DNA of 64,000 bases from Bacillota bacterium (lineage in GTDB: Bacteria > Bacillota > Clostridia > Christensenellales > CAG-138), in NCBI GenBank assembly GCA_023400985.1, contig JAEXEN010000005.1, forward strand, positions 1 to 64,000, given 5' to 3'. Numbering within the stretch: the first letter of the stretch is position 1; each line of letters starts with the position of its first letter. The notes beneath the pieces were generated by a model that made no database searches, was not told where the DNA came from, and worked only from the letters and a program-made list of their open reading frames with translations. Made by a program: the position numbers and the translations under genes. Below, piece by piece: positions 1-8,865 of the stretch.

Positions 1-545
1 GCGCGGGCGTTGCGCGCACGTTCCAGAACATCCGCCTTTTCAAGGACCTGAGCGTACTCGACAACGTTCGCATCGCCATGCACAGAAACGCCAAGTGCTC
101 GTTGATCGACAGCATGCTGCACACCAAAAAGAACCGCCGCGAAGAGGACCGCATCGAGGCGGAATCTCTGGAGCTTCTTTCCGTGTTCTGGCTGGACCAA
201 AAGAAGGATGAGCTTGCGCGCAACCTCCCCTACGGCGAGCAGCGCCACCTCGAGATCGCGCGGGCACTTGCAACCAAACCGAGGCTTTTGCTGCTCGACG
301 AGCCCGCCGCGGGCATGAACCCCGCAGAGACCGCCGAGCTTTGCACGCTCATTTCGTCGCTTCGCGACCGCTTTAACCTTACGATACTCCTCATCGAGCA
401 CGATATGTCGCTCGTGATGCGGCTTTGCGAGCGCATTTGCGTTTTAAACTACGGCGCGCAGATCGCCTGCGGCTGCCCCGTCGAAATCAGGAGCAACGCG
501 GAGGTCATCCGCGCTTATCTCGGGAGGGAGGCCGCCCATGCTTGA
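1..545 (+). CDS. livG: Branched-chain amino-acid ABC transporter ATPase LivG, 5' end missing
   Basis: The reading frame is open from the first bases of the window. Translation from base 3 gives GVARTFQNIRLFKDLSVL, which matches the middle of LivG ATPases, so the Walker A half lies outside the window. Visible parts are the ABC signature region (PYGEQRHLEIARAL), Walker B with its glutamate (LLLLDEPAAG) and the H-loop (LLIEHDM). LivG is one of two ATPases that energise the LivHM permease for import of leucine, isoleucine, valine or related substrates. The last codons overlap the start of livF by 8 bases, implying translational coupling. Family assignment is firm; substrate is inferred from family and from the LivF partner. 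Confidence 0.92.
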   Translation, partial: AGVARTFQNIRLFKDLSVLDNVRIAMHRNAKCSLIDSMLHTKKNRREEDRIEAESLELLSVFWLDQKKDELARNLPYGEQRHLEIARALATKPRLLLLDEPAAGMNPAETAELCTLISSLRDRFNLTILLIEHDMSLVMRLCERICVLNYGAQIACGCPVEIRSNAEVIRAYLGREAAHA

Positions 546-1242
546 GATCGACGGATTAGACGTCTATTACGATGCCATCCACGTGCTCAAAAACGTTTCC
601 GTTTCCGTCGGCGAGGGAGAGATCGTCACCCTCATCGGCGCGAACGGCGCGGGCAAGACGACTGCGCTCCGCACCGTTTCGGGCTTGAAAAAAGCCGCTT
701 CGGGCAGCATTCGCCTCGACGGCGAGGATATTTCCGCCCTCTCCCCGCCGCAGCGCGTAAAACACGGCCTTTTGCATGTGCCCGAAGGCCGCCGCGTGTT
801 TCCCGATATGACCGTGCAGGAAAACCTAGATATGGGCGCGTACCTTCGGAAAGACCGCTTGGCCGTCGCGGAGGAGCAAAAGCGCGTGTTCGAAAGCTTT
901 CCCGTGCTCTTGAAACGCCGCCGCCAGCTCGCCGGCACCCTTTCGGGCGGCGAGCAGCAGATGCTTGCCATGGGCCGCGCCCTCATGGGCAGCCCGCGCA
1001 TTTTGCTTCTCGACGAGCCCTCCATGGGCCTTTCCCCCATTTTGGTGCAGGAGATATTCCGCATCATCCGCGATATCAACGCCGCGGGCACTTCTATCTT
1101 GCTCGTGGAACAAAACGCGCAAATGGCACTTTCCGTCGCAAACCGCGCGTACGTGCTCGAAAACGGCGCCATCTCCATGAGCGGCACGGGTGAAGAGCTC
1201 TTAGAAAGCGGAGAGGTGCAAAAGGCGTACTTGGGAGGATAG
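538..1242 (+). CDS. livF: Branched-chain amino-acid ABC transporter ATPase LivF
   Basis: A complete 234-aa ABC ATPase, the usual LivF length. Walker A is GANGAGKTT near residue 34, the signature is LSGGEQQML near 138, and Walker B is ILLLDEPSMGL near 157. LivF pairs with LivG on the cytoplasmic face of the LivHM permease. A purine-rich site (GGGAGGGAGG) just upstream of the ATG, inside the livG end, fixes the start. It is the last gene of the liv operon here: the next gene has its own promoter-like sequence 17 bases beyond this stop. In an amino-acid fermenter this importer would feed branched-chain amino acids to Stickland metabolism (inference). Confidence 0.93.
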   Translation: MLEIDGLDVYYDAIHVLKNVSVSVGEGEIVTLIGANGAGKTTALRTVSGLKKAASGSIRLDGEDISALSPPQRVKHGLLHVPEGRRVFPDMTVQENLDMGAYLRKDRLAVAEEQKRVFESFPVLLKRRRQLAGTLSGGEQQMLAMGRALMGSPRILLLDEPSMGLSPILVQEIFRIIRDINAAGTSILLVEQNAQMALSVANRAYVLENGAISMSGTGEELLESGEVQKAYLGG

Positions 1243-1258
1243 GATACGACCGCTTTTC

Positions 1259-1287
1259 TTGTGTTTCCACCGCGCTGCTGTTACAAT
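1259..1287 (+). promoter_or_regulatory. Candidate sigma-A promoter for the ArsR-type gene
   Basis: TTGTGT at 1259-1264 and TACAAT at 1282-1287 are separated by 17 bases, a good match to a housekeeping promoter. It sits in the 65-bp gap between livF and the regulator gene. Confidence 0.5.
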
Positions 1288-1307
1288 AAAGGCAACGTTT
1301 TGCGAAT

Positions 1308-2333
1308 GTGGTGCATGGTGTGATTTACGAGCCCATAAAGGAAAACTGCGCGTTCTTTTATCACGAGGATGTAGAGCTTCTGTTTGCGGCCACCTCGCTG
1401 CTTCAGGGCGAACCAGTGCATAAGCTGTGCTCCAAAATATACGGGAGCAGGGCGATCGATGCGTTACGCAAAAAATACCGCTTCCTGTTTGAACTTTTCC
1501 AAACTCTCAGCGCTTTCCATCATGCGGGAATTTTCGAGTTCTTACGGGACTTCCCTTTGGAGCGTTTTTCTCTCGCCGCTTTGCGCGACCATTTGCGCGG
1601 CATGGAAGAGACGGAATTGGCCCGTCGGTATCTGGATGCCGACGAGGAGATTTTTCTCCAAATGCAAGCGATGCTTGCCGGCGGCGATGAGGCCGACGGC
1701 TTCTTTGGCGAGGACAGCCGCCATTTTAAAACCTACATCGGGATGCAGGCTTTTTTTGCGCACGCAAAGCGGTTTGCTATGGAATATCTGGCGTTTGCGG
1801 AGGAGCTCGGGACGGACGTTTTTTACCGCGCGCTTGAGGAGGAGGCCCCACAGCTTGAAGAGATTCGTTCAAACGTGCGCGAAGGGCTTATAAAATCCCC
1901 TCCCCTGCAGTATTCCGAGCAGCTCATGGGAAAGACCTTCCACAATAGGGGGCCGTACGCGCGCTTTTTCTTTTCCGCCAGCCTTTTGATGCCTTACCGC
2001 GCCATTCGCTTTTTCGGGGAGAATCAGCTTTTGTTTACGTCGCTTCGGCCCGTTGTGCAAAACGACGCCGAAACCGTAGGCAAGCTGAAAGCCGTTGCCG
2101 AACAGACGCGGCTGAACATCATAACCCTCCTTGGAGAAAAGGGTTCCCTAAGGGGTATGGACATCGCACGATCTCTCGGCCTTTCCCCCTCCACGGTAAC
2201 GCACCACATGGAACAGCTCAAAAATGCGGGACTCGTGCTTGAAGAACCCGTGAAGAACGCAAAATACTTTAGCGTCAGCAGGCACGGCATGAAAGAGCTC
2301 ATCGAACGCCTCGCCAAAACGCTCGGACAATAA
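1308..2333 (+). CDS. Winged-helix (ArsR-type) transcriptional regulator with long N-terminal domain
   Basis: A 341-aa protein. The first about 245 residues match no family I recognise. Residues about 260-335 form an ArsR-like winged helix, with recognition-helix sequence SLGLSPSTVTHHMEQLKNAG and the wing after it. Long ArsR proteins of this layout usually sense a ligand or protein partner with the N-terminal part. I use the GTG at 1308 because the frame is open from there; the ribosome-binding site is poor and a GTG at 1320 is an alternative. A terminator follows, and the next operon has a palindrome at its promoter, so the simplest reading is that this protein controls the downstream ABC exporter (inference). 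Confidence 0.75.
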   Translation: MVHGVIYEPIKENCAFFYHEDVELLFAATSLLQGEPVHKLCSKIYGSRAIDALRKKYRFLFELFQTLSAFHHAGIFEFLRDFPLERFSLAALRDHLRGMEETELARRYLDADEEIFLQMQAMLAGGDEADGFFGEDSRHFKTYIGMQAFFAHAKRFAMEYLAFAEELGTDVFYRALEEEAPQLEEIRSNVREGLIKSPPLQYSEQLMGKTFHNRGPYARFFFSASLLMPYRAIRFFGENQLLFTSLRPVVQNDAETVGKLKAVAEQTRLNIITLLGEKGSLRGMDIARSLGLSPSTVTHHMEQLKNAGLVLEEPVKNAKYFSVSRHGMKELIERLAKTLGQ

Positions 2334-2352
2334 ACGCAGCGTATTTCCCGTG

Positions 2353-2374
2353 CCCCGCTTCGGCGGGGTTTTTT
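2353..2374 (+). terminator. Rho-independent terminator after the ArsR-type gene
   Basis: A CCCCGC stem at 2353-2358, TTCG tetraloop and GCGGGG at 2363-2368 are followed by six T. It separates the regulator from the ABC operon that starts 18 bases later. Confidence 0.85.
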
Positions 2375-2391
2375 GCTCTGCAAAATAGCGG

Positions 2392-2430
2392 TTGACAAAT
2401 ACGACTAATTTTAATAATATCAAATTTGAT
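2392..2430 (+). promoter_or_regulatory. Strong promoter with overlapping palindromic operator for the ABC exporter
   Basis: Consensus -35 TTGACA (2392-2397), 17-bp spacer and -10 TAATAT (2415-2420). A perfect palindrome ATCAAATTTGAT covers 2419-2430, overlapping the -10 box and the expected transcription start. That is where ArsR-family repressors commonly bind. The ArsR-type protein encoded just upstream is the obvious candidate. Confidence 0.7.
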
Positions 2431-2461
2431 AATTATAGAATTTATAGCGGGGGGATGCGGC

Positions 2462-3223
2462 ATGTCGGCTGTAATCGAAGTAAGGGATCTAAGGCGGGAA
2501 TATCATGGAACGAAGGGCTGGTTCCGCAGCAAAAGAGAAACCGTGAAGGCGGTGGACGGCATTTCGTTTTCGGTGGAGCGCGGCGAAATTTTCGGGCTCC
2601 TCGGTCAAAACGGCGCGGGAAAAACCACCACCGTCAAAATGCTCATCACCCTTCTCGCTCCCACCTCCGGCGTTTGCAAGGTTTTGGGATACGACACCTT
2701 CGGTGAAGAAAAGCGCATCCGCCCATGCATCAACTTTATTTTCGGCGGAGAAATGGGCGTTTACCGCCGCCTTTCCGCGCGCGACAATCTGAAATACTTT
2801 GCGAACCTTTATTATCTCAGCCACGCGGAAAGCAAAAAGCGCATCCGCGAGATATTGGAGCTTGTCGGCCTTTCGGAGAAAGCGGATGCGCTCGCGGAAA
2901 CTTACTCCAAGGGTATGATCCAGCGTTTGCAGATTGCGCGCGGCCTTATCAACGATCCCGAGATACTGTTTATGGACGAGCCGACCGTGGGGCTTGACCC
3001 GCTTGGCGCACGCGCGCTTCGCGACATCATCCGGCGGCTCAAAGAGCAGGGTAAAACGGTGCTTCTCACCACGCACTACATGCCCGAGGCGGAGGAGCTT
3101 TGCGATCATATCGCCATCATCAACAAGGGCAGGCTCATTGCCATGGGGACGCCTGACGAGCTCAAAAAAGACGCTCCCACGCTTGAGGACGCCTATGTGC
3201 GGCTCGTGGAGGAGGCGCAATGA
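2462..3223 (+). CDS. ABC-2 type exporter, ATP-binding subunit
   Basis: A 253-aa ATPase starting at the ATG at 2462, which follows a GGGGGG ribosome-binding site. The frame is open from a TTG at 2426, but that lies inside the operator. Walker A is GLLGQNGAGKTTT, the signature is YSKGMIQRLQIARGL, Walker B is LFMDEPTVGLDP and the H-loop is LLTTHYMPE. It belongs to the NatA/DrrA-like group that drives ABC-2 permeases for export of drugs, lipids or peptides. The stop overlaps the first permease start by 4 bases. The exported substrate cannot be read from sequence. Confidence 0.9.
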   Translation: MSAVIEVRDLRREYHGTKGWFRSKRETVKAVDGISFSVERGEIFGLLGQNGAGKTTTVKMLITLLAPTSGVCKVLGYDTFGEEKRIRPCINFIFGGEMGVYRRLSARDNLKYFANLYYLSHAESKKRIREILELVGLSEKADALAETYSKGMIQRLQIARGLINDPEILFMDEPTVGLDPLGARALRDIIRRLKEQGKTVLLTTHYMPEAEELCDHIAIINKGRLIAMGTPDELKKDAPTLEDAYVRLVEEAQ

Positions 3224-4002
3224 AGTATCTGCGCGTTTTAAAAAGCACGTTGGCGCTGCAAATGAAAAGCTCCTTTGCGCGGCCTATGTTCCGCTTCTGC
3301 CTCATCGCCAACCCCATGGCGAACACGGTACTTCTCTATGAGATGTTTCGCGGCTCAGCAAGGGAAAACTTCACGTCCTACGTTATTTTAGGCGCGGGGC
3401 TCATGGGCCTTTGGAGCTGTATTTGCTTTTCCTCGGCGGGCGATATCAACCGCGAGCGCTTCAGCGGTACGCTCCCGCTCATCTTCTCCGCTCCCGCGCG
3501 CTTTTCCACCGTTATTTTAGGGAAGATCATCGGCAATACGCTCTTGTCGCTCGTAACGCTTCTGCTCTCCTTTTTGACGGCGCTTATACTTTACGGCGTT
3601 TGGCCGCAGGTCGAAAGCCCCCTTTATCTTTTGCTTTCGCTGTTCGCGGCGATTCTTTGCTTTATCTCCATCTCCGCCATCGCGGCGTACCTGCTTACCC
3701 TTTCGCGCAAAACGCAGCTCTATATGAACTGCATTGAGATACCTGTGATACTCCTATGCGGGTTCGTGTTCCCCGTCGAGGCGCTGCCGCGTTTCCTTTG
3801 GCCGCTCAGCTATGCGCTTTCGCCCACATGGGCGGTGAAGCTCATGCGCATGAGCGTTTCTGGCGTTTCAGACATTGGCGCTTATTGGGAAACGTTTGCT
3901 GTTCTGGCGGGAATGACGGCGCTGTATGCGATACTTGGCACGCTTCTCGCCCGAACGATCGACAAACAGGTGCGCATAAACGCAACGCTGGAGGTGATGT
4001 AG
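3220..4002 (+). CDS. ABC-2 type exporter, permease subunit 1
   Basis: A 260-aa integral membrane protein with about six hydrophobic segments, for example ILGAGLMGLWSCICF near 50-65 and LLSLFAAILCFISISAIAAY near 140-165. The TLPLIFSAPARFSTVILGK region is typical of ABC-2 membrane proteins. It overlaps the ATPase gene by 4 bases (ATGA) and is directly followed by a second permease, so the three genes should form a heterodimeric exporter. The distant resemblance to drug or polysaccharide exporters does not allow a substrate call. Confidence 0.85.
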   Translation: MKYLRVLKSTLALQMKSSFARPMFRFCLIANPMANTVLLYEMFRGSARENFTSYVILGAGLMGLWSCICFSSAGDINRERFSGTLPLIFSAPARFSTVILGKIIGNTLLSLVTLLLSFLTALILYGVWPQVESPLYLLLSLFAAILCFISISAIAAYLLTLSRKTQLYMNCIEIPVILLCGFVFPVEALPRFLWPLSYALSPTWAVKLMRMSVSGVSDIGAYWETFAVLAGMTALYAILGTLLARTIDKQVRINATLEVM

Positions 4003-4782
4003 ATGCGCCGTTTCTTTTTGCAGGCATGGCTGTTTTTAAAGGGGCAGAACGCGGCCTTTTCCTTTGAGGAGTTCGTGCTTTTAAAGGCGGGTTACCCCAT
4101 CGTTACGCTGGTGTTCTACTGCCTGCTCGCCTCGTTTAGCTTTTCAAAAACCGATTTGACGCGCTGGGTGGTGGGCAACTCCTTTTTGCTGTGCATGAAC
4201 ACCACCCTTTTCGGCCTTGGCAACGCCTTTGCGGGCGAGCGTTATTTCGGGCGCATACGTTCCATCGTCGTCGCGCCGGCGAGTAAGCTCGCGCTCGTTT
4301 TGCAGCATGGTTTCTTCCCTTCCGTGATCGCGTTTTTTATGGTGCTTTTCGGTTTCATGGTGGGCAGCCTGCTTTTTGGCGTCGATTTCTCGCGCATCGA
4401 TCTTTGTCTGTTCGCCGCAGCCGCCCTCGTCGCCATGTTTGCCGCGGCGGGCCTTGGGGTGTTTCTCTCCGTGTTCGGGCTACTGAGCGACGGCATGCAT
4501 TTCGTGCTCAACCTCATGAGCTATGTGCTCATGATCTTTTGCGGCGCAAACTTCCCGCTCTCCCAGCTTCCGGCAGCGGGGCAGTTTGTCGCAAAGCTCC
4601 TCCCTCTCACCCGTTCCATCGAGGCCGCCAACTTGCTTTTTGATGGTTTCGACGCACAGCGGTTTTTTGCGCTTCTCTTGGGTGAAGCGCTCCTTGGCGC
4701 AGTTTACTATGTCGCCGCCGCCTGCATCGTAAAGGCCGTGGAGCGCATTGCCCGCAAACGGGCGTCGTTTGAGGTGTTTTAA
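4003..4782 (+). CDS. ABC-2 type exporter, permease subunit 2
   Basis: A 259-aa membrane protein beginning immediately after the stop of permease 1. It has the same architecture: a cytoplasmic N-terminus, about six membrane segments, and a conserved C-terminal stretch with NFPLSQLPAAGQFVAKLLPL, the re-entrant region seen in ABC-2 permeases. With permease 1 it probably forms the heterodimeric channel. It ends the operon; the next gene has its own promoter. Confidence 0.85.
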   Translation: MRRFFLQAWLFLKGQNAAFSFEEFVLLKAGYPIVTLVFYCLLASFSFSKTDLTRWVVGNSFLLCMNTTLFGLGNAFAGERYFGRIRSIVVAPASKLALVLQHGFFPSVIAFFMVLFGFMVGSLLFGVDFSRIDLCLFAAAALVAMFAAAGLGVFLSVFGLLSDGMHFVLNLMSYVLMIFCGANFPLSQLPAAGQFVAKLLPLTRSIEAANLLFDGFDAQRFFALLLGEALLGAVYYVAAACIVKAVERIARKRASFEVF

Positions 4783-4793
4783 GGCGGGAAAGG

Positions 4794-4822
4794 TTGAAAA
4801 GACGGACGCCTGAGGTTACTAT
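4794..4822 (+). promoter_or_regulatory. Candidate sigma-A promoter for the YtcJ-like amidohydrolase
   Basis: TTGAAA (4794-4799), 17-bp spacer, TACTAT (4817-4822), about 60 bases before the start codon. Confidence 0.55.
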
Positions 4823-4881
4823 AGAATGTGAAAGATATCGTCTAAAACACAATTTAAAATTGGCCGATGAAAAGGAAAGTT

Positions 4882-6537
4882 ATGGCGCTGCTTATTTTTA
4901 ACGCGAACATTTGCACCATGGACCCTGCTAAGCCCAGGGCGGACGCGGCCGTTGTGATCGCAAACCGCTTTGCCTACGTGGGCAAGTACGAGGATGCGTG
5001 CGCATGCATGGGCCGTTTGCCCGCGCATTTTTTAGGGATTGTTGAAAAGCTTGATGCGGAGGGTTGCTTTATGCTTCCTGGGTTCAACGATTCCCACATG
5101 CACTATCTCCACTACGTTAAATCGAAAAGCTCCGTCGATCTTTCGGGAAGCACGTCGATAGATGAGATCGTATCGCGGTTAAGCGCCGCGCTGGAATCTT
5201 CCCATGGTTCGGAAAATGCGTGGCTTCTGGGAGAAGGCTGGAACCAGAACCATTTCCTAAGCGAAGTTCGGTTCCCGACCGCGGCCGATCTCGACCGCGT
5301 CAGCCGGGACGTACCCATCGCCATTTGGCGCGCATGCTTCCATGCGGGCGTTATGAACAGCCGTGCGATGGATCTGATGGGATTGAACGCAAAAAGCATC
5401 CAAAAATACGGGGAAATGGCCGCGACCCTCGGCAACGGCACGCCTGCCGGAGTATTTTTTGAGCAGGCGCTCGACGAATTGAAAGCGTTTATGCCGGCTC
5501 CGGAGCTCCCCGAGGTGGTGCGGACGCTTCTCGACCATCAAAAAGATCTGTTTGCCGCGGGCGTTACATCGGTCCACAGCGACGATTACAATTCCGTTTC
5601 GAAGGGTCAGTTCGAACCGCTGCTGTGCGCGCTGCGCGACGCCGGGCAGGACGGGCGGCTGAAGCTTCGCATTGCCGAACAGGCGCTTTTTACGAGCAAA
5701 GACGATCTCACGGGCTTTTTTGAAAGGGGCTTTGGCGAGAACTTCGGCAACGACCATTTCAAAATATCCGCGATCAAGCTACTCACGGATGGGTCTTTGG
5801 GCGCGCGCACGGCGTATATGAACCGCCCGTATCTTGACGCCCCAAATACAAGAGGGCTGCCGACTTTTACGCAGCAACAGCTTGACGAACTTATCATGCT
5901 TGCGCACAGCCGCAATATGCCCGCCGTTATGCACGCCATCGGCGACGGCGCCATCGATATGTGCTTAACTGCAATTGCGCATGCGCGTGAAACCATGCCG
6001 CACCTAAAAGTGCGCCACGGCATCATCCATTGCCAGATCACCTCGCGCGAGCAGATCAAAAGATTCCGGGAGCTTGACGTGATCGCTTATACGCAGCCTA
6101 TCTTCATCAACGAGGATATGCACATCGTCTATGACCGGGTCGGCACGCTCTCCGATACCTCTTACGCGTGGGCGGATTATCAAAGGGAGGGCGTAAAGCA
6201 GGCTTTCGGCACGGACTGCCCCGTGGAGGGTTTCAACCCCTTCCCCGGCCTTTATTGCGCCAACACCCGGCTCGATCTCAAGGGCAATGGCCCCTATCTT
6301 CCCGAACAGGCTCTGCAGATGGAGGATTGCATCCGTTTTTATACCGCCGCGGGCGCATACTCTAGCGGCGAGGAGCGCCTCAAAGGGCAAATTCGCGCAG
6401 GCCTGCTTGCCGATTTTATATTCCTCGACCGCGACCCGATCGCGGCGGACAAAAAGGACTTGCCGGATACGAAGGTGCTCGCGACCTATATCGACGGGCA
6501 ATGCGTGTGGAGGCGGGGGAAAACAGGGCTCGGATAA
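4882..6537 (+). CDS. YtcJ-like metal-dependent amidohydrolase
   Basis: A 551-aa amidohydrolase of the amidohydro_3 (YtcJ) type. An N-terminal beta-sandwich strand (LIFNANICTMDP) precedes the metal-binding GFNDSHMH motif, a central barrel with HAIGDGAID, and the C-terminal FGTDCPVEGFNPFPGLYC that ends the active site. These enzymes hydrolyse amides or N-acyl amino acids; the substrate is not predictable. I place the start at the ATG at 4882 because AAGGAAAG lies just before it; an in-frame ATG at 4867 would add five residues. It is monocistronic and ends 1 base from the convergent anti-sigma gene, with no terminator seen between them. Confidence 0.85.
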   Translation: MALLIFNANICTMDPAKPRADAAVVIANRFAYVGKYEDACACMGRLPAHFLGIVEKLDAEGCFMLPGFNDSHMHYLHYVKSKSSVDLSGSTSIDEIVSRLSAALESSHGSENAWLLGEGWNQNHFLSEVRFPTAADLDRVSRDVPIAIWRACFHAGVMNSRAMDLMGLNAKSIQKYGEMAATLGNGTPAGVFFEQALDELKAFMPAPELPEVVRTLLDHQKDLFAAGVTSVHSDDYNSVSKGQFEPLLCALRDAGQDGRLKLRIAEQALFTSKDDLTGFFERGFGENFGNDHFKISAIKLLTDGSLGARTAYMNRPYLDAPNTRGLPTFTQQQLDELIMLAHSRNMPAVMHAIGDGAIDMCLTAIAHARETMPHLKVRHGIIHCQITSREQIKRFRELDVIAYTQPIFINEDMHIVYDRVGTLSDTSYAWADYQREGVKQAFGTDCPVEGFNPFPGLYCANTRLDLKGNGPYLPEQALQMEDCIRFYTAAGAYSSGEERLKGQIRAGLLADFIFLDRDPIAADKKDLPDTKVLATYIDGQCVWRRGKTGLG

Positions 6538-6538
6538 G

Positions 6539-7387
6539 TTATCTGTTTTCCACAAGCCCGTCTATGGTGCTGTCGAGCACGCCGTACCAAACATAACCGC
6601 TGTGGCTTTCCCCCTCCGTATCGGTGAGCTCGTAATAGAAAAGGACGTTCTCGCTATCCTCGCTCCATTTGAGCGCTGTCAGGGCGGCTCCCTCGTAAAG
6701 GGAGGCGTCTTCCGCCGCTTCGTAATCGAAGCGCGCCTCCGTTTCCCGCTTTAAGGCCCCCGCTATAAGATAGTGGATGTTGATCGAGCTATTGGTCCGA
6801 AGGCTGTCGAGCGTCACCTCGCCGTTCCCGAGGTTGATAATATACATCGTTCCGTCGGGCGACCAGAGACTTCCGCGGTACGGCCCCCGAAGCACCTGGT
6901 TTACCGTGTTATTTGTGAGCATGCCCCCAAACAGCCGAAGCTTCACGTCGGTGAGTGCGGAATCTTTCAGGTCGTTGAACTGCCGGATATAAATGGCGGA
7001 ATTTATGTCGCCGGAGCCGGAAATATCCTTGTCGTACACGGCGAGAGCCCGGGTGCGGTCCTCCGTATAAACGATTTCCACAAGATGGAATACGCCGCTT
7101 TGATATGCCCACAGCGCCAGCAGAACAACCAGCGCGAGCGCCGTTATAAGCACGCTCGAAAGGACCTGCTTACGGCTCTTCTTGCGGATGGTCTTTAAAT
7201 AATCGATCTCCATTTTTTCCGCCGCTTTTTCACCATCCGTGTTTTGCAATGCTTCGAAAAGCCCTCTGCACGCGCCGCAGTCTTCCAAATGTGCTTCTAT
7301 GGCGGCGGCGGTTTCCGCCTGCGTCAAGCCTTCGGCGTAGGAGGGCAAAAGATCCTCTACGGCTTTGCAGAACAGCTCATTCTTCAT
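6539..7387 (-). CDS. Anti-sigma factor with zinc-finger domain and one membrane span
   Basis: A 282-aa protein. Residues 1-45 hold a zf-HC2-type anti-sigma motif with Cys7, His33, Cys37 and Cys40. A membrane helix lies around 74-98 (LITALALVVLLALW), and an exported domain of about 180 residues with no recognised fold follows. It overlaps the end of the ECF sigma gene by 11 bases, the usual arrangement for a cognate pair. The cytoplasmic zinc finger should hold the sigma factor inactive until the exported part perceives a signal. The signal is unknown. Confidence 0.85.
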   Translation of the reverse strand: MKNELFCKAVEDLLPSYAEGLTQAETAAAIEAHLEDCGACRGLFEALQNTDGEKAAEKMEIDYLKTIRKKSRKQVLSSVLITALALVVLLALWAYQSGVFHLVEIVYTEDRTRALAVYDKDISGSGDINSAIYIRQFNDLKDSALTDVKLRLFGGMLTNNTVNQVLRGPYRGSLWSPDGTMYIINLGNGEVTLDSLRTNSSINIHYLIAGALKRETEARFDYEAAEDASLYEGAALTALKWSEDSENVLFYYELTDTEGESHSGYVWYGVLDSTIDGLVENR

Positions 7388-7853
7388 TTCTTCTCACCTC
7401 CAGCCTTTCCTTGGCCCGATAAAATGTCACGCGCGCCCAAACTTCCGTTTTCCCCAGGACGTCGCCGATCTCGCGAAACGTTAAGCCGCCCGAAAGCCTC
7501 AGATACATCACCTCGCGGGTGGGTTCGCCCAATTCGTGGATATGCCGCATAAGCGTGATATGCGCATCCCGTGCGAGCGCTTCCTCCTCCGCCGAGGGGC
7601 TTGTTTTTTCCGCCCACTCAAACGGCGCGTCGCTTCTTCGCTTTTTGAGGTGTTTATACCAAAGCCGCTTCGCGATCCCGCAAAGCCATGTGGATACCTT
7701 GCAGTCGCCGCGGAACGTATCGATACTGCGAAGCGCTTGATAAAAGGTTTCCTGTGTAAGTTCTTCGGAAAGCGCCGCGTCGTGGGTAAATGTGAAGAGG
7801 TACCGGTAGACCGTTGCCGCATACCGCGCGTAGACTTCCTGCATAGGCTCCAT
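7377..7853 (-). CDS. ECF-type RNA polymerase sigma factor
   Basis: A 158-aa sigma-70 family factor with region 2 at about 8-75 (ELTQETFYQALRSIDTFRG) and region 4 at about 100-150 (LRLSGGLTFREIGDVLGKTE). The start is the ATG at 7853, preceded by AAAGGAGGG; the frame is open further upstream but without a start signal. Upstream on the same strand, TGTAAC followed by a GAACGAACGG stretch resembles an ECF autoregulatory promoter, though the -10 element is unclear. It is co-transcribed with its anti-sigma gene. Confidence 0.88.
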   Translation of the reverse strand: MEPMQEVYARYAATVYRYLFTFTHDAALSEELTQETFYQALRSIDTFRGDCKVSTWLCGIAKRLWYKHLKKRRSDAPFEWAEKTSPSAEEEALARDAHITLMRHIHELGEPTREVMYLRLSGGLTFREIGDVLGKTEVWARVTFYRAKERLEVRRNEE

Positions 7854-7930
7854 ACGCAGCTCCCTCCTTTTCTGATTTGTTCCTTTTTCCGTTCGTTCGT
7901 TACAGCAAAAGCAAAATTTCTTTATAAATA

Positions 7931-7966
7931 CAAAATGGCAGCGTGCCGGAAGCCTCGCACGCCGCC
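7931..7966 (-). terminator. Terminator after the D-aminopeptidase gene
   Basis: On the minus strand, GGCGGCGTGC pairs with GCACGCTGCC (7937-7966), with minor mismatches, followed by ATTTTGTATTT. It lies between the aminopeptidase stop and the sigma-factor gene. Confidence 0.65.
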
Positions 7967-7988
7967 ATAGCATGTTTTGCCTATGAGC

Positions 7989-8789
7989 TTACAGCGCGAA
8001 ATGGAAGAACCGCAGCACCTCGAAATAATCGTCCGCCGCGAAGCTTACCGTGCGGGCGTCCTTCAGGCTCGCGCCGGGGTAAAAGCTATTTGACGTGGCG
8101 AGGAAATGCTCCTTGTAATTGATCTCCACCTCGAAATGCTTCGGGAGCGGGAACATAAAGTTTTCCCGCGGCTGTTTTAAGCTTTCCTTTACCGCTTCGC
8201 GGATCTCGCGCACCGCGACGTCGGGGTGCATGCCGAAGGTGCCGCTTCCGGCGCCCTCCGATACCGCCACCGTGAAGACATGGGGGTTGACGGACTTCAT
8301 CCAGTCGCAAAGCCCCTTGTCTCCGCATACGCAGTATACCGGTACGCCCACATAGGCCGCCGTGAGGCTGTTGATCAAAAGCTCGCTGCAGAGCTCGCCG
8401 TTTATTTTTACGAAGTTGTTTTGCGTGGTCATGGTGTGGGAAAGGGGATTGGTGCTCATCTGCGCGGCGCTGTGGTAGCCCGTGAACACCACGCCCATAA
8501 AGCTCTTGTCGAGGCCGTACATCATACAAAACGGGTGCCTTGCCCAGCCGCGGTATACGCTCGCCTGCTCCGGAAGCTGCGCGGGGTTGATGTTGCGCCC
8601 GCTGTCGTGGGCGTCCTTTACAAGTATCTTTTCAACGCCCGCATCGAGCGCGCCCATGCACGCCGCATTCACTTCGCGGGTCATCTGCGTGGCGAAATAC
8701 GCGTAGTCGCCCATGTTCTTTTCGGTCTCGTTCCAGTGCGCGATGCCCGCGGTACCCTCGATGTCCGCGCTGATGAACAGCTTCTTCAT
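7989..8789 (-). CDS. dppA: M55 family D-aminopeptidase (DppA-like)
   Basis: A 266-aa protein starting at the ATG at 8789, with AAGGGGG upstream. The metal-site motifs of family M55 are visible: DIEGTAG near residue 8, DAHDSGRN near 58 and a GYHSAAQM segment near 105. M55 enzymes are zinc-dependent and form large self-compartmentalised rings; characterised members cleave D-amino-acid peptides such as D-Ala-D-Ala. It is followed by a terminator and lies 76 bases after the alpha/beta hydrolase gene on the same strand. Its place near alr, orr and a D-alanine-producing thiolase suggests a link to D-amino-acid use (inference). Confidence 0.85.
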   Translation of the reverse strand: MKKLFISADIEGTAGIAHWNETEKNMGDYAYFATQMTREVNAACMGALDAGVEKILVKDAHDSGRNINPAQLPEQASVYRGWARHPFCMMYGLDKSFMGVVFTGYHSAAQMSTNPLSHTMTTQNNFVKINGELCSELLINSLTAAYVGVPVYCVCGDKGLCDWMKSVNPHVFTVAVSEGAGSGTFGMHPDVAVREIREAVKESLKQPRENFMFPLPKHFEVEINYKEHFLATSNSFYPGASLKDARTVSFAADDYFEVLRFFHFAL

Positions 8790-8865
8790 CCCGTTTATCC
8801 CCCTTATAAATAGCAATTCCACATGCCGTCAAACCCATTGTAATACCCCGTATGCTTTTTTTCAA

